A stretch of DNA of 43,452 nt from Sphingobium sp. (GTDB taxonomy: Bacteria > Pseudomonadota > Alphaproteobacteria > Sphingomonadales > Sphingomonadaceae): NCBI GenBank assembly GCA_017984895.1, contig JAGNYO010000017.1, positions 1 through 43,452 of the forward strand, given 5' to 3'. The position numbers and the translations under genes were made by a program. The notes beneath the pieces are model-generated. The model had not been told where the DNA came from, made no database searches, and saw nothing but the letters and a program-made list of their open reading frames with translations. Shown in pieces: positions 9,581 through 16,858 of this stretch (the first letter of the stretch is position 1; the number at the start of each line of letters is the position of its first letter).

Positions 9581-9880
9581 ATGAGCGACTCCATAATCAA
9601 TGACGCAGCGGCGGCGGAAGCCTTTCGGCGGCTGGTGCGTCACTTGCAACACAGAACGGATGCGCAGAACGTCGATCTGATGGGGCTGGCCGGCTTTTGC
9701 CGCAACTGTCTGGCGGATTGGCTGGCCGAGGCGGATGGCGTCATCAGCAAGGATGCCGCGCGAGAGGCGATCTATGGCATGCCTTATGCAGAATGGAAAA
9801 AGGCGCATCAGGCCGAAGCAACGCCGGAGCAGCTCGCGCGGATGGAAGAAAGCGTGGCCAAGAACAAACAGAGCCACTAA
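9581..9880 (+). CDS. DUF1244 family protein
   Basis: A 99-residue conserved alphaproteobacterial protein of unknown function. The DUF1244 core is visible: AFRRLVRHLQHRTDAQNVDL, LMGLAGFCRNCLADWLAEA with the family's paired cysteines, then AREAIYGMPYAEWKKAHQ. The ATG at 9581 is chosen over a GTG at 9572. Divergent from pyk. The predicted protein is soluble and helical. Confidence 0.9.
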   Translation: MSDSIINDAAAAEAFRRLVRHLQHRTDAQNVDLMGLAGFCRNCLADWLAEADGVISKDAAREAIYGMPYAEWKKAHQAEATPEQLARMEESVAKNKQSH

Positions 9881-9936
9881 GGACGGTGCAGTGTTTGATT
9901 CGAAAATTCCATGCGGAATTTCGAGGGTCGGCGCCA

Positions 9937-9999
9937 GCCCGCTCCCCCTCCCAACCTCCCACAGGATACCATATCGGGAGGTTGGGAGGAGGAGCGGGC
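9937..9999. repeat. Hairpin repeat, copy 1 (23-26 bp arms)
   Basis: Left arm 9937-9960 (GCCCGCTCCCCCTCCCAACC then TCCC) pairs with 9976-9999 with one mismatch across a 15-nt loop. The flanking GGCGCCAG and the arm sequence match a second copy at 12329-12392 before ruvA, and the two copies differ by paired, structure-preserving changes. It lies between DUF1244 and gapR. There is no T-run, so it does not look like a simple terminator. Confidence 0.85.
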
Positions 10000-10010
10000 C
10001 GGAACCGCAC

Positions 10011-10044
10011 ATCCGAAACGTCAGCGAAGCGACGCGTTTCGGAT
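10011..10044. repeat. Short inverted repeat upstream of gapR
   Basis: Perfect 10-bp arms ATCCGAAACG and CGTTTCGGAT with a 14-nt loop, ending 33 bp before the gapR start codon. It could be an attenuating hairpin in the gapR leader or a protein-binding dyad; sequence alone does not decide. Confidence 0.6.
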
Positions 10045-10077
10045 CGGACGCAAACTGATTCACACTAAGGGGACCCC

Positions 10078-10320
10078 ATGAGCGAAGGCAATGTAGCCGC
10101 AGACCAGTTGCGCCTGTTTATCGAGCGGATCGAGCGGCTGGAGGAAGAGAAAAAGGGCATGGCGGATGACATCAAGGATGTCTATTCCGAAGCCAAGGCA
10201 ACCGGCTATGATGTCAAGACGATGCGCCAGATCGTGCGCCTGCGCAAGCTGGAGAGCCATGTGCGGCAAGAGGCAGAGGCGTTGCTGGAGACTTACAAGG
10301 CTGCGCTCGGTCTGGAATGA
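10078..10320 (+). CDS. gapR: GapR, nucleoid-associated protein (DUF2312/UPF0335)
   Basis: Small coiled-coil DNA-binding protein of 80 aa. In Caulobacter the family member GapR binds overtwisted, AT-rich DNA ahead of replication and transcription machinery and supports topoisomerase activity. The family signature is plain: [46 protein letters not shown], ending in [10 protein letters not shown]. The ATG at 10078 has AAGGGG five bases upstream. Two hairpins lie in its 197-nt upstream gap. Confidence 0.93.
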   Translation: MSEGNVAADQLRLFIERIERLEEEKKGMADDIKDVYSEAKATGYDVKTMRQIVRLRKLESHVRQEAEALLETYKAALGLE

Positions 10321-10346
10321 CCGGCGCCTGACAACAGGAGAAAGGC

Positions 10347-10709
10347 ATGACCCAATCCCCCTGGGGCGCCGCCCCCGCCGGCAGCGGCGAACTGATCGTT
10401 ACCACCACGCCCGGCGTCGAGGGATGCCCGGCGCAGCGTTATCATGGCATCGTCACAGGTGAGGTGATTGTCGGCGCGAATATCTTTCGGGATCTGTTTG
10501 CCGGCATCCGCGATATCGTGGGCGGTCGCGCCTCTTCCTACGAGAATGTGCTGCAAAGCGCGCGCGAGCAGGCATTGGGCGAGATGCGGATGCGCGCGGC
10601 GGAACTGGGCGCCAATGCTGTGGTGGGCGTGGACCTCGATTATGAGGTGCTCGGCTCCAACGGCTCGATGCTGATGGTTTCCGCGACCGGGACCGCCGTC
10701 TCCATCTGA
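10347..10709 (+). CDS. YbjQ/UPF0145 family protein
   Basis: A 120-aa protein of the YbjQ (heavy-metal-binding domain-like) family. Recognisable segments are [46 protein letters not shown], the [20 protein letters not shown] helix and the closing VSATGTAV strand. These form the pentameric dodecin-like fold of the family; a biochemical role is not established. The ATG follows AGGAGAAAGGC, 26 nt after the gapR stop, so it is probably co-transcribed with gapR. Confidence 0.88.
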   Translation: MTQSPWGAAPAGSGELIVTTTPGVEGCPAQRYHGIVTGEVIVGANIFRDLFAGIRDIVGGRASSYENVLQSAREQALGEMRMRAAELGANAVVGVDLDYEVLGSNGSMLMVSATGTAVSI

Positions 10710-10777
10710 CAGTTGCGGGAGCGGGGTCATGCCGCTAGAGAGCGAGCCATTCCTCATCTCTAGCCAAGGAGCAGGCC

Positions 10778-11521
10778 GTGGCAGGCCATAGCAAATTCAA
10801 GAACATCATGCACCGCAAGGGCGCGCAGGACAAGAAGCGCTCCGCCATGTTCTCCAAGCTCTCGCGCGAGATTACCGTCGCGGCGAAGATGGGCATGCCG
10901 GACGCGGATATGAACCCGCGCCTGCGGCTCGCGGTCAACGCGGCCAAGGCGCAGTCGATGCCCAAGGACAATATCCAGCGCGCGATCGACAAGGCGAGCA
11001 AGGGCGATGGCGAGAATTATGAAGAGGTGCGCTATGAAGGCTATGGCCCGGCGGGCATCGCGATCATCGTCGAGGCGTTGACCGACAACCGCAACCGCAC
11101 CGCCACCAACGTGCGCACCGCCTTCTCCAAGAATGGCGGCAACCTCGGCGCATCCGGCGCGGTGTCCCACGGGTTCGACCGCATGGGCCTGATCGAGTAT
11201 CCCGCCTCCGCCGGAGACGAAGAAAAGATACTGGAAGCCGCGATCGAGGCGGGCGCGCAGGATGTGGAGTCCTCCGATGACGGCCACAGCATCTGGACCG
11301 CGACCGACGCACTGCACGAGGTGGCCAAGGCGCTGGAGGCCGCGCTCGGCCCGGCGGAGGGCGCCAAGCTCGCCTGGAAGCCGCAGACTTCAGTTGAGGT
11401 GGACGAAACCACCGCCGCCACGCTGATGAAGCTGATCGACACGCTCGAAGAGGACGACGATGTCCAGACCGTCTGGGGCAATTACGACATCTCGGACGAT
11501 GTGATGGAGAAGCTGGGCTAG
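10778..11521 (+). CDS. yebC: YebC/PmpR family translation or transcription regulator
   Basis: Conserved 247-aa protein. Members act as DNA-binding regulators and, in recent work on the family, assist ribosomes at difficult sequences such as proline stretches. The signature start [20 protein letters not shown] is complete, with [20 protein letters not shown] and the [20 protein letters not shown] core. The start is a GTG at 10778 with AAGGAG seven bases upstream. The yebC-ruvC-ruvA-ruvB order is widespread in Proteobacteria. Here a repeat-flanked small ORF separates yebC from ruvC. Confidence 0.96.
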   Translation: MAGHSKFKNIMHRKGAQDKKRSAMFSKLSREITVAAKMGMPDADMNPRLRLAVNAAKAQSMPKDNIQRAIDKASKGDGENYEEVRYEGYGPAGIAIIVEALTDNRNRTATNVRTAFSKNGGNLGASGAVSHGFDRMGLIEYPASAGDEEKILEAAIEAGAQDVESSDDGHSIWTATDALHEVAKALEAALGPAEGAKLAWKPQTSVEVDETTAATLMKLIDTLEEDDDVQTVWGNYDISDDVMEKLG

Positions 11522-11529
11522 TACAAAAT

Positions 11530-11565
11530 AGTCCCTCCCCTTCAGGGGAGGGGTTGGGGTGGGGG
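11530..11565. repeat. Left copy of inverted repeat flanking the small ORF
   Basis: A 36-bp G/C-skewed repeat beginning AGTCCCTCCCCTTCAGGGG and ending in TTGGGGTGGGGG. It begins 9 nt after the yebC stop. The reverse complement of 11749-11783 matches it at 30 of 35 positions. It also folds on itself (CCCTCCCC with GGGGAGGG), so it could act as a hairpin in the transcript. Confidence 0.85.
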
Positions 11566-11796
11566 ATGAACCAGATGTCCAAGACTATGAAACTCGATCT
11601 TGGCATCTGGTATAATGAAAAGACCGGACACATTCATTTAGCCGCCGTGGATCAATTTATTTCCACGGTAAGCCTTGATCCGAAATCCATACGATACCAC
11701 CCAAATCTCTATAATAAGCTAGCCAAATGCCTTGCTGATGCGGGCCTTCCCTACCCCAGCCCCTCCCCTTCCGGGGAGGGACTTGAAGGATGCTGA
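11566..11796 (+). CDS. Small conserved-looking hypothetical protein between inverted repeats
   Basis: A 76-residue ORF ([20 protein letters not shown]...), with a second possible ATG at 11575. Its codons are visibly AT-richer than those of yebC and ruvC. The sequence [18 protein letters not shown] then [20 protein letters not shown] reads like a compact, ordered domain rather than noise; short alphaproteobacterial proteins of this look (HIHLA, ISTVS, YHPNLY) are familiar to me but have no known function. The last 16 residues ([14 protein letters not shown]) are encoded by the right-hand repeat, so the natural stop may have been lost or supplied by the repeat. It overlaps the ruvC start by 7 nt. 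A GGGGTGGGGG stretch in the left repeat may serve as ribosome-binding site. Confidence 0.6.
   Translation: MNQMSKTMKLDLGIWYNEKTGHIHLAAVDQFISTVSLDPKSIRYHPNLYNKLAKCLADAGLPYPSPSPSGEGLEGC
11749..11783. repeat. Right copy of inverted repeat flanking the small ORF
   Basis: A 35-bp repeat in inverted orientation to 11530-11565 (ends in CGGGGAGGGACT). Its GGGGAGGG lies nine bases before the ruvC ATG and is the only good Shine-Dalgarno for ruvC. The repeat is thus part of the ruvC translation signal as well as the 3' end of the small ORF. Confidence 0.85.
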
Positions 11797-12278
11797 TCCT
11801 CGGCCTCGATCCGGGCCTTGGCACCACCGGCTGGGGGCTGATCGCGGCGGATGGCAACCGGCTGTCCCACATCGCCAACGGCCAGATCAGGACGGATGCG
11901 AAGGCGCCGCTCGCCTCCCGCCTGCTCAGCCTCGACGCGGCGCTGACTGACCTCATCCTCGCCCACAAGCCGGACGGCGCGGCGGTGGAGGAGGTGTTCG
12001 TCAACGCCAACCCGCAATCGACGCTCAAATTAGGCCAGGCGCGCGGCGTCGTGCTGTTGAATGCGGCGCGCGCAGGCATCGAGGTGGGCGAATATGCCGC
12101 GCGGCTGGTCAAAAAGTCGGTCGTCGGCGTCGGCAATGCCTCCAAGGATCAGGTCCACGCGATGATCCTGCGCCTGCTCCCCGGAGCATCTATCAGCGGG
12201 CCAGACGCAGCGGACGCCCTCGCGGTGGCGATCACCCACGCGCATCATATGGGGTCGGCCCGCCGCCTCACTTTGTGA
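11790..12278 (+). CDS. ruvC: Holliday junction endodeoxyribonuclease RuvC
   Basis: Resolvase that cuts Holliday junctions together with RuvAB, 162 aa. The RNase H-like fold is evident: [16 protein letters not shown] with catalytic Asp7, [20 protein letters not shown] with the catalytic Glu pair near residue 67, and [16 protein letters not shown] with the C-terminal acidic residues. The ATG at 11790 uses GGGGAGGG from the adjacent repeat. The preceding small ORF stops 7 nt inside ruvC. Confidence 0.97.
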   Translation: MLILGLDPGLGTTGWGLIAADGNRLSHIANGQIRTDAKAPLASRLLSLDAALTDLILAHKPDGAAVEEVFVNANPQSTLKLGQARGVVLLNAARAGIEVGEYAARLVKKSVVGVGNASKDQVHAMILRLLPGASISGPDAADALAVAITHAHHMGSARRLTL

Positions 12279-12328
12279 TGGAAACGAACCGGGAACATCG
12301 TTAATGGGGTCTTTATGTCACGGTGCCA

Positions 12329-12392
12329 GCCCTCTCCCCCACCCAACCACCAGATGGGCATATCCTCTGGGTGGTCGAGTGAAAGAGAGGGC
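12329..12392. repeat. Hairpin repeat, copy 2, before ruvA
   Basis: Imperfect inverted repeat: GCCCTCTC (12329-12336) pairs with GAGAGGGC (12385-12392), and CACCCAACCACC pairs imperfectly with GGGTGGTCGAGTG. The layout and flank (GGTGCCAGCCC) match copy 1 at 9937-9999. It fills most of the 139-nt ruvC-ruvA gap. Confidence 0.75.
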
Positions 12393-12417
12393 GGTGCGGC
12401 TTGAGGACAAAAACGCC

Positions 12418-13044
12418 ATGATTGCGCACTTGAAGGGGATTTTGGCGGCCACCGGGGCGGATGGCGCTGTGGTGGACGTGAACGGCGTCGGCTATGCCTT
12501 TGGCGCGTCGGCGCGCACGCTCTCGGCACTGGGCGCGGTGGGCGAGGCCGTGACCGTGCATACCGAGATGCTGGTGGGCGAGGATTTCATCCGGCTGGTC
12601 GGCTTTGCCTCGGCGGAAGAGCGGGACTGGTTTCGTCTGCTCACCGGCGTGCAGGGCGTGGGCGCGCGGGTGGCGCTGGCGATATTGTCGGTGCTCGATG
12701 GCGCGGAGCTGCACCGCGCGATTGCGGCGCAGGATAAGGCGATGGTCGCGCGCGCGAACGGCGTCGGGCCAAAACTCGCCGAGCGCATCGTGCGCGAGTT
12801 GAAGGACAAGACCGGCACGATCTTGACCGGCCCGATGGCGATCGGCGGGGCGGGCATGGCGCCGGGCGCGGGCGGAGTTGCGCCTGCGGGCGGCATCGCG
12901 GCAGACGCCCTGAGCGCGCTCACCGGCCTGGGTTTCAAGCCCTATGAAGCGAGTGCGGCGGTGGCGGCGGCGGAGGCGGAGCTGGGCGACGCCGCGACTT
13001 TGGATGCGCTGGTGCGGCTGGCGCTGAGGAAGGCGGGGAAGTGA
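12418..13044 (+). CDS. ruvA: Holliday junction DNA helicase subunit RuvA
   Basis: Tetrameric junction-recognition subunit that loads RuvB, 208 aa. Domain I starts [20 protein letters not shown] with [11 protein letters not shown]; the two helix-hairpin-helix motifs are [17 protein letters not shown] and [21 protein letters not shown] Gly/Ala-rich linker follows, and the RuvB-binding domain III is [20 protein letters not shown]. The frame is open upstream to 12304, but that part is the hairpin repeat; the ATG at 12418 matches homologues and follows GAGGA. The next gene in the ancestral operon, ruvB, is separated from it by a three-gene islet. Confidence 0.97.
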   Translation: MIAHLKGILAATGADGAVVDVNGVGYAFGASARTLSALGAVGEAVTVHTEMLVGEDFIRLVGFASAEERDWFRLLTGVQGVGARVALAILSVLDGAELHRAIAAQDKAMVARANGVGPKLAERIVRELKDKTGTILTGPMAIGGAGMAPGAGGVAPAGGIAADALSALTGLGFKPYEASAAVAAAEAELGDAATLDALVRLALRKAGK

Positions 13045-13068
13045 TGCGCGATTTTCTATATTTTCTAG

Positions 13069-13088
13069 ACAAATTCGCACAAATTTGT
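13069..13088. promoter_or_regulatory. Putative parD operator/promoter region
   Basis: Perfect 7-bp inverted repeat ACAAATT / AATTTGT with a 6-bp spacer, ending 11 bp before the parD ATG in an AT-rich patch (ATTTTCTATATTTTCTAG just upstream) that stands out from the GC-rich surroundings. ParD ribbon-helix-helix proteins repress their own promoters through such short dyads, so this is the likely autoregulatory operator and an internal promoter within the ruv operon. Confidence 0.6.
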
Positions 13089-13099
13089 ATATCGGCTCC

Positions 13100-13354
13100 A
13101 TGTCACAACTCAATGTCTCCATTCCGCCCGCCCTCAAGACATGGATCGACCATCGCGTCACCGAGGGGCGCTACAGCAGCGCCAGCGATTATATCCGCGA
13201 TCTTGTCCGGCGCGATCAGGATGCGGCCACGGAGGAAACCGAATGGCTGCGGGGTCTGATCGCCGAGGGACTGGCATCGGGGGTGATCGAGAAGGACGCC
13301 AGCGAAGTGCTGCGCGAGATCATGGCCGAGCGCCCGGCGCGGAAGTCCAGCTAA
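13100..13354 (+). CDS. parD: ParD-type antitoxin (ribbon-helix-helix)
   Basis: 84-aa antitoxin of the type II ParDE family. The N-terminal DNA-binding strand and helices are MSQLNVSIPPALKTWIDHRV and EGRYSSASDYIRDLVRRDQ, both typical of ParD. The C-terminal half (LIAEGLASGVIEKDASEVLR) is the toxin-wrapping part. The ATG at 13100 is preferred; the frame continues to a TTG at 13085. It begins 55 nt after ruvA and overlaps the parE frame. Confidence 0.88.
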   Translation: MSQLNVSIPPALKTWIDHRVTEGRYSSASDYIRDLVRRDQDAATEETEWLRGLIAEGLASGVIEKDASEVLREIMAERPARKSS

Positions 13355-13641
13355 GCCCAGCGGCGCGCGCCGACCTTGTCGAAATCCGCGAATACAGCAT
13401 CGCACAGTTTGATCCCGACACAGCGGACGCCTATTTTTTGGGATTTGAAGAAGCTTTTGCCCTGATGTCCGCGCACCCGCACATCGGGATGGCGCAGCCG
13501 GAACTTGGCGAGGGCATCCGTTGCCTGAAGCACCGCCAGCATCGCCTTTACTACCGCGTGGAAAAGCATGTGGTCATTATTGTCCGTGTCATCCATCATG
13601 CGCGCGATGCGAAGGGGATGCTGGGGGAGGCTGCGAAGTGA
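13243..13641 (+). CDS. parE: ParE/RelE-type toxin (start codon uncertain)
   Basis: Type II toxin of the ParE family, normally a gyrase inhibitor of about 95 aa. Recognisable sequence starts at 13345 (VQLSPAARADLVEIREYSIA) and runs through FDPDTADAYFLGFEEAF, HPHIGMAQPELGEGIRCLKH, HRLYYRVEKHVVIIVRVIHH to ARDAKGML. No ATG, GTG, TTG or CTG occurs in frame between 13246 and 13345. The nearest upstream ATG (13243) would add 34 unrelated residues overlapping parD. So the true start is unclear: the upstream ATG, a rare start codon, or a damaged 5' end. The stop TGA overlaps the next ATG by one base. Confidence 0.68.
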   Translation: MAAGSDRRGTGIGGDREGRQRSAARDHGRAPGAEVQLSPAARADLVEIREYSIAQFDPDTADAYFLGFEEAFALMSAHPHIGMAQPELGEGIRCLKHRQHRLYYRVEKHVVIIVRVIHHARDAKGMLGEAAK

Positions 13642-14096
13642 TGGAAGAGGTTGAAAGGATAAAAAATGTATCGCAGAGGTTCTCCGAACATTATCGCGAT
13701 ATTCGTAAGCATCTGGTTAGCGAAGTGTCATCCGACAACCGATGGTTTACGGCTTCCCTTTTTGCACTAAATGCGGGCGGATTAGCTACCATGGCTAGCC
13801 AAGATATTCTGGTTGGTAATGACCGCTGGATAGGCATACTTTTCTGGATCGGGATTGTTCTAGCATTCGGCTACGTTCATTATTCGCGGCAAATGACTAC
13901 ATCTTTTATTAAAGTTATTGATGAGATTGAACTCTGTTATGTACTTTCTGCAGCGACGGGTAAATTAGATGAGACACGGTTAGCAGCGTTAGAGACAAAG
14001 CGAGATCAACTTACGACCAAGTTTTCATCATTTTTTTCTGCCGGATCGCTAATTGCCTTCAGTAGCGGTATTTTTGCTTTTGCTGTTCTAAAATGA
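13641..14096 (+). CDS. Hypothetical small membrane protein, third gene of the parDE islet
   Basis: Unrecognised 151-aa protein. A charged helical N-terminus (residues 1-33) is followed by hydrophobic segments at about 35-52 ([18 protein letters not shown]), 63-80 ([18 protein letters not shown]) and 129-149 ([20 protein letters not shown]), with a soluble helical stretch between the second and third. Codon use is clearly AT-richer than in ruvA and ruvB, a sign of transfer. Its ATG overlaps the parE stop (TGATG) and its own stop overlaps the ruvB start (ATGA), so it is translationally coupled on both sides. The function is unknown; a link to the toxin pair is inferred only from the coupling. 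Confidence 0.8.
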   Translation: MEEVERIKNVSQRFSEHYRDIRKHLVSEVSSDNRWFTASLFALNAGGLATMASQDILVGNDRWIGILFWIGIVLAFGYVHYSRQMTTSFIKVIDEIELCYVLSAATGKLDETRLAALETKRDQLTTKFSSFFSAGSLIAFSSGIFAFAVLK

Positions 14097-15115
14097 CCTC
14101 CTCCCCCCTCCTCTCCGCTTCCCGCAAGCCTGAAGACATAGACGCAGCGCTGCGCCCAAAAACCCTTGACGAGTTCGTCGGGCAGAAAGCTGCGCGCGAG
14201 AATTTGCGTATCTTTATCGAGGCGGCGCGCAATCGTGGCGAGGCGCTCGATCATGTGTTGTTCTTCGGCCCGCCGGGGCTAGGCAAGACCACGCTGGCGC
14301 AGATCGTCGCCAAGGAGATGGGCGTCGGCTTTCGCGCCACCTCCGGCCCGGTGATCGCCAAGGCGGGGGATCTTGCCGCGTTGCTCACTAATCTGGATGA
14401 GGGCGATGTGCTGTTCGTGGACGAGATCCACCGGCTCAACCCCGCGGTCGAGGAAATCCTCTACCCCGCGATGGAGGACCGCGCGCTCGATATCATGATC
14501 GGCGAGGGGCCGTCCGCCCGCTCGGTGCGGATCGACCTGCCGAAATTCACGCTGGTGGGCGCCACGACGCGCCAGGGCCTGCTGACGACGCCGTTGCGGG
14601 ATCGCTTCGGCATTCCGGTGCGGCTGCAATTCTATAGCGTCGAGGAGCTGGTGCAGGTGGTGAGCCGCGCGGCGCGCCTGCTGGGGCTGGGCATCACGGC
14701 GGATGGCGCGGTGGAAGTGGCGCGGCGCTCACGCGGCACCCCGCGCATCGCCGGGCGGCTGCTGCGCCGGGTGCGCGATTTTGCCGATGTCGCGGGCGTG
14801 GCGCAGGTCGATGCCAAGGCTGCCGACGCCGCGCTCAATCGTCTGGAGGTGGATGCGCTGGGCCTCGATGCGATGGACCGGCGCTACCTGATGATGATCG
14901 CCGACATCTACAAAGGTGGGCCGGTCGGCGTGGAGACGCTGGCGGCGGGGCTTTCAGAGCCGCGCGACACGATCGAGGAAGTGATCGAGCCGTTTCTCAT
15001 CCAGCTAGGTCTGGTGGCGCGCACCGCGCGGGGGCGCTGCCTCAATGCGCTCGCGTGGAAGCATCTCGGCCTCAATCCGCCTGCCGAAAGCCAAGACGGG
15101 CTGTTCGATGGATAG
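14093..15115 (+). CDS. ruvB: Holliday junction branch migration DNA helicase RuvB
   Basis: Hexameric AAA+ motor of the RuvAB branch-migration complex, 340 aa. Walker A is GPPGLGKT at residues 59-66, Walker B is LFVDEIHRL with Asp110-Glu111, sensor 1 is VGATTRQG, the arginine finger is in LRDRFG, and the C-terminal winged helix ends in [17 protein letters not shown]. The ATG at 14093 overlaps the stop of the preceding membrane-protein gene by 4 nt. No Shine-Dalgarno is visible just upstream (TGCTGTTCTAAA), so initiation probably relies on coupling to that gene. Confidence 0.97.
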   Translation: MTSSPLLSASRKPEDIDAALRPKTLDEFVGQKAARENLRIFIEAARNRGEALDHVLFFGPPGLGKTTLAQIVAKEMGVGFRATSGPVIAKAGDLAALLTNLDEGDVLFVDEIHRLNPAVEEILYPAMEDRALDIMIGEGPSARSVRIDLPKFTLVGATTRQGLLTTPLRDRFGIPVRLQFYSVEELVQVVSRAARLLGLGITADGAVEVARRSRGTPRIAGRLLRRVRDFADVAGVAQVDAKAADAALNRLEVDALGLDAMDRRYLMMIADIYKGGPVGVETLAAGLSEPRDTIEEVIEPFLIQLGLVARTARGRCLNALAWKHLGLNPPAESQDGLFDG

Positions 15116-15172
15116 GCCAGGCGCATATTTCCGACTTTGACCGTGAGTCGCGCCTCGGTTACACAGGCGCCC

Positions 15173-15652
15173 ATGTCCGCGCCTTCGCCTTCGCCTGAAA
15201 ACCTGCCGCCCGGCGCAGGCGTCTACGCCGATGGTGCGCATCATTTTCCCGTGCGCGTCTATTTCGAGGATACGGACGCGGGCGGCATCGTCTATCACGC
15301 CAATTATCTGCGCTTCATGGAGCGCGCCCGCTCGGACATGCTGCGGCTTTTGGGCATCAGCCAGCGCGGCGCGCTGGAGGCGGGCGAGGGCGCCTATGCG
15401 GTTGCCAGCCTGTCCATAGACTATCGCGTGCCCGCCCGCCTCGATGACGATCTGCTCGTGGTCAGCCGGGTTTCCGGGGTGGCGGGCGCGACTGTCCGCA
15501 TGGCGCAGCAGGTGATGCGGGGCAAGACCCTGCTCACCCAGGCGTCCGTCACCGTCGCGTTCCTGTCGGCCCAGGGCAGACCAAAGCGCCAGCCCCGCCA
15601 GTGGGTCGACCTCTTCAACAGCATCACATCAGGGGATACCAGCCCGCAATGA
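15173..15652 (+). CDS. ybgC: YbgC-type acyl-CoA thioesterase of the Tol-Pal cluster
   Basis: Hotdog-fold thioesterase, 159 aa, usually the first gene of tol-pal operons. The catalytic region is VRVYFEDTDAGGIVYHANYL, with the family Asp and the tyrosine-histidine motif, followed by FMERARSDMLRLLGI. The central strand motifs (ASLSIDYRVPARLDDDLLVV) and the C-terminal VTVAFLS strand are conserved. The ATG at 15173 is chosen; the frame extends to a TTG at 15137. Its stop overlaps the tolQ start. Confidence 0.93.
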   Translation: MSAPSPSPENLPPGAGVYADGAHHFPVRVYFEDTDAGGIVYHANYLRFMERARSDMLRLLGISQRGALEAGEGAYAVASLSIDYRVPARLDDDLLVVSRVSGVAGATVRMAQQVMRGKTLLTQASVTVAFLSAQGRPKRQPRQWVDLFNSITSGDTSPQ

Positions 15653-16347
15653 CCATGCCCGTAATCGCTCTGGCCGGGGACGCCGCTACCTTGTCTCCGT
15701 TCGCGCTGTTTCTGCAGGCGGATGTCGTCGTCAAGGTGGTGATGATCGGCCTGCTTGGCGCAAGCATCTGGACCTGGGGCGTCATCATCGCTTTCTGGAT
15801 CGGCGCCGGGGGGCAGGCGCGCGCATGCGCGGCCTTTGAAAAGGATTTCTGGCGCAGCGATGATATAGACGGCTTCTACGACAAAAATGCCAAAAAGGAT
15901 GTGCCGAGCGCGCGCGTCTTGGCGGCGGCGGTTAGCGAGTGGCGCCTCTCCACCCGTGCCCGCTCGGTCGATCGGGAGGGAACACGGGACCGGCTCTCCA
16001 CCGCGATGGCCAGTGCGGTGGCGGCGGAGGCGGACCAGCTCGCCGACCGGCTCAACATATTGGCGACTGTGGGCGCGGTGGCGCCGTTCGTCGGGTTGTT
16101 CGGCACGGTATGGGGCATCATGCGCAGCTTTACCGCGATTGCGGCACAGCAGAACAGCAGCCTTGCCGTAGTCGCGCCGGGCATAGCCGAGGCGTTGTTC
16201 GCCACGGCCATCGGCCTGTTCGCCGCCATCCCGGCGGTGATCGCCTACAACCGGTTTTCCCATCGCATCAACAGGCTGGAGGCGAACCTCAGCCGCTTTG
16301 CCGACGGGCTATACGCGACGCTAAGCCGAGAGCTGGAGCGCGCCTGA
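15649..16347 (+). CDS. tolQ: Tol-Pal system proton channel subunit TolQ
   Basis: Inner-membrane MotA/TolQ/ExbB-family subunit, 232 aa, which with TolR uses the proton gradient to energise TolA. Three membrane segments are visible: near residues 27-51 (VVVKVVMIGLLGASIWTWGV), NILATVGAVAPFVGLFGTVW, and GIAEALFATAIGLFAAIPAV; the last two are the conserved channel helices. The ATG overlaps the ybgC stop (ATGA); an ATG two codons later is also possible. Its stop overlaps the tolR start. Confidence 0.96.
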   Translation: MTMPVIALAGDAATLSPFALFLQADVVVKVVMIGLLGASIWTWGVIIAFWIGAGGQARACAAFEKDFWRSDDIDGFYDKNAKKDVPSARVLAAAVSEWRLSTRARSVDREGTRDRLSTAMASAVAAEADQLADRLNILATVGAVAPFVGLFGTVWGIMRSFTAIAAQQNSSLAVVAPGIAEALFATAIGLFAAIPAVIAYNRFSHRINRLEANLSRFADGLYATLSRELERA

Positions 16348-16841
16348 TGGCAATGGGCGCGCCTCCCTCTGCGCGGCGGGGCCGTCGCCGACCGCCGATG
16401 GCGGAGATCAACGTCACGCCCTTGGTCGATGTGATGCTGGTGCTGCTGATCATCTTCATGGTGACGGCGCCGCTGCTGGTGACGGGCGTGGCGGTGAAGC
16501 TGCCGCAGAACCGGGCGAAAGCGCTGGAGACGAACGACAAGCCGACTATAATTTCTCTTACCACTGGCGGCGAAACCTTCATCAACGATGCGCAGGTGAG
16601 CGCGGCGGAACTGGATGATCGCATCAGCGAAATTGCCGCCGCCCATGCCGGGCTGGAGCCGCCGCAGATCTTCGTGCGGGCGGATGCGCGGCTTGATTAT
16701 GGGCGGGTGATGGCGCTGATGGGGGAGCTTAACGCGGCGGGGCTGAACCGGATAGCGCTGGTCAGCACCGCTGCGTCCGAGGGCACGGGCGGGACGAGTG
16801 AGGGGGCATCGCCCGCATCTGTCAGCGTTGGTTCAGAATAG
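16347..16841 (+). CDS. tolR: Tol-Pal system protein TolR (ExbD family)
   Basis: Single-pass partner of TolQ, 164 aa. The basic N-terminus (SARRGRRRPPMAEINVTPLV) leads into the transmembrane helix VDVMLVLLIIFMVTAPLLVT, where Asp28 is the conserved proton-carrying residue. The periplasmic domain has the ExbD/TolR features QIFVRADARLDYGRVMALMG. The start shares an A with the tolQ stop (TGATG). Confidence 0.96.
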   Translation: MAMGAPPSARRGRRRPPMAEINVTPLVDVMLVLLIIFMVTAPLLVTGVAVKLPQNRAKALETNDKPTIISLTTGGETFINDAQVSAAELDDRISEIAAAHAGLEPPQIFVRADARLDYGRVMALMGELNAAGLNRIALVSTAASEGTGGTSEGASPASVSVGSE

Positions 16842-16858
16842 GGCGTTAGTCTGAAGCA

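Noticed and set aside
10011-10044. Hairpin before gapR read as a terminator of the DUF1244 gene
   Set aside because: The stem is perfect but no T-run follows on either strand, so it is listed only as an inverted repeat.
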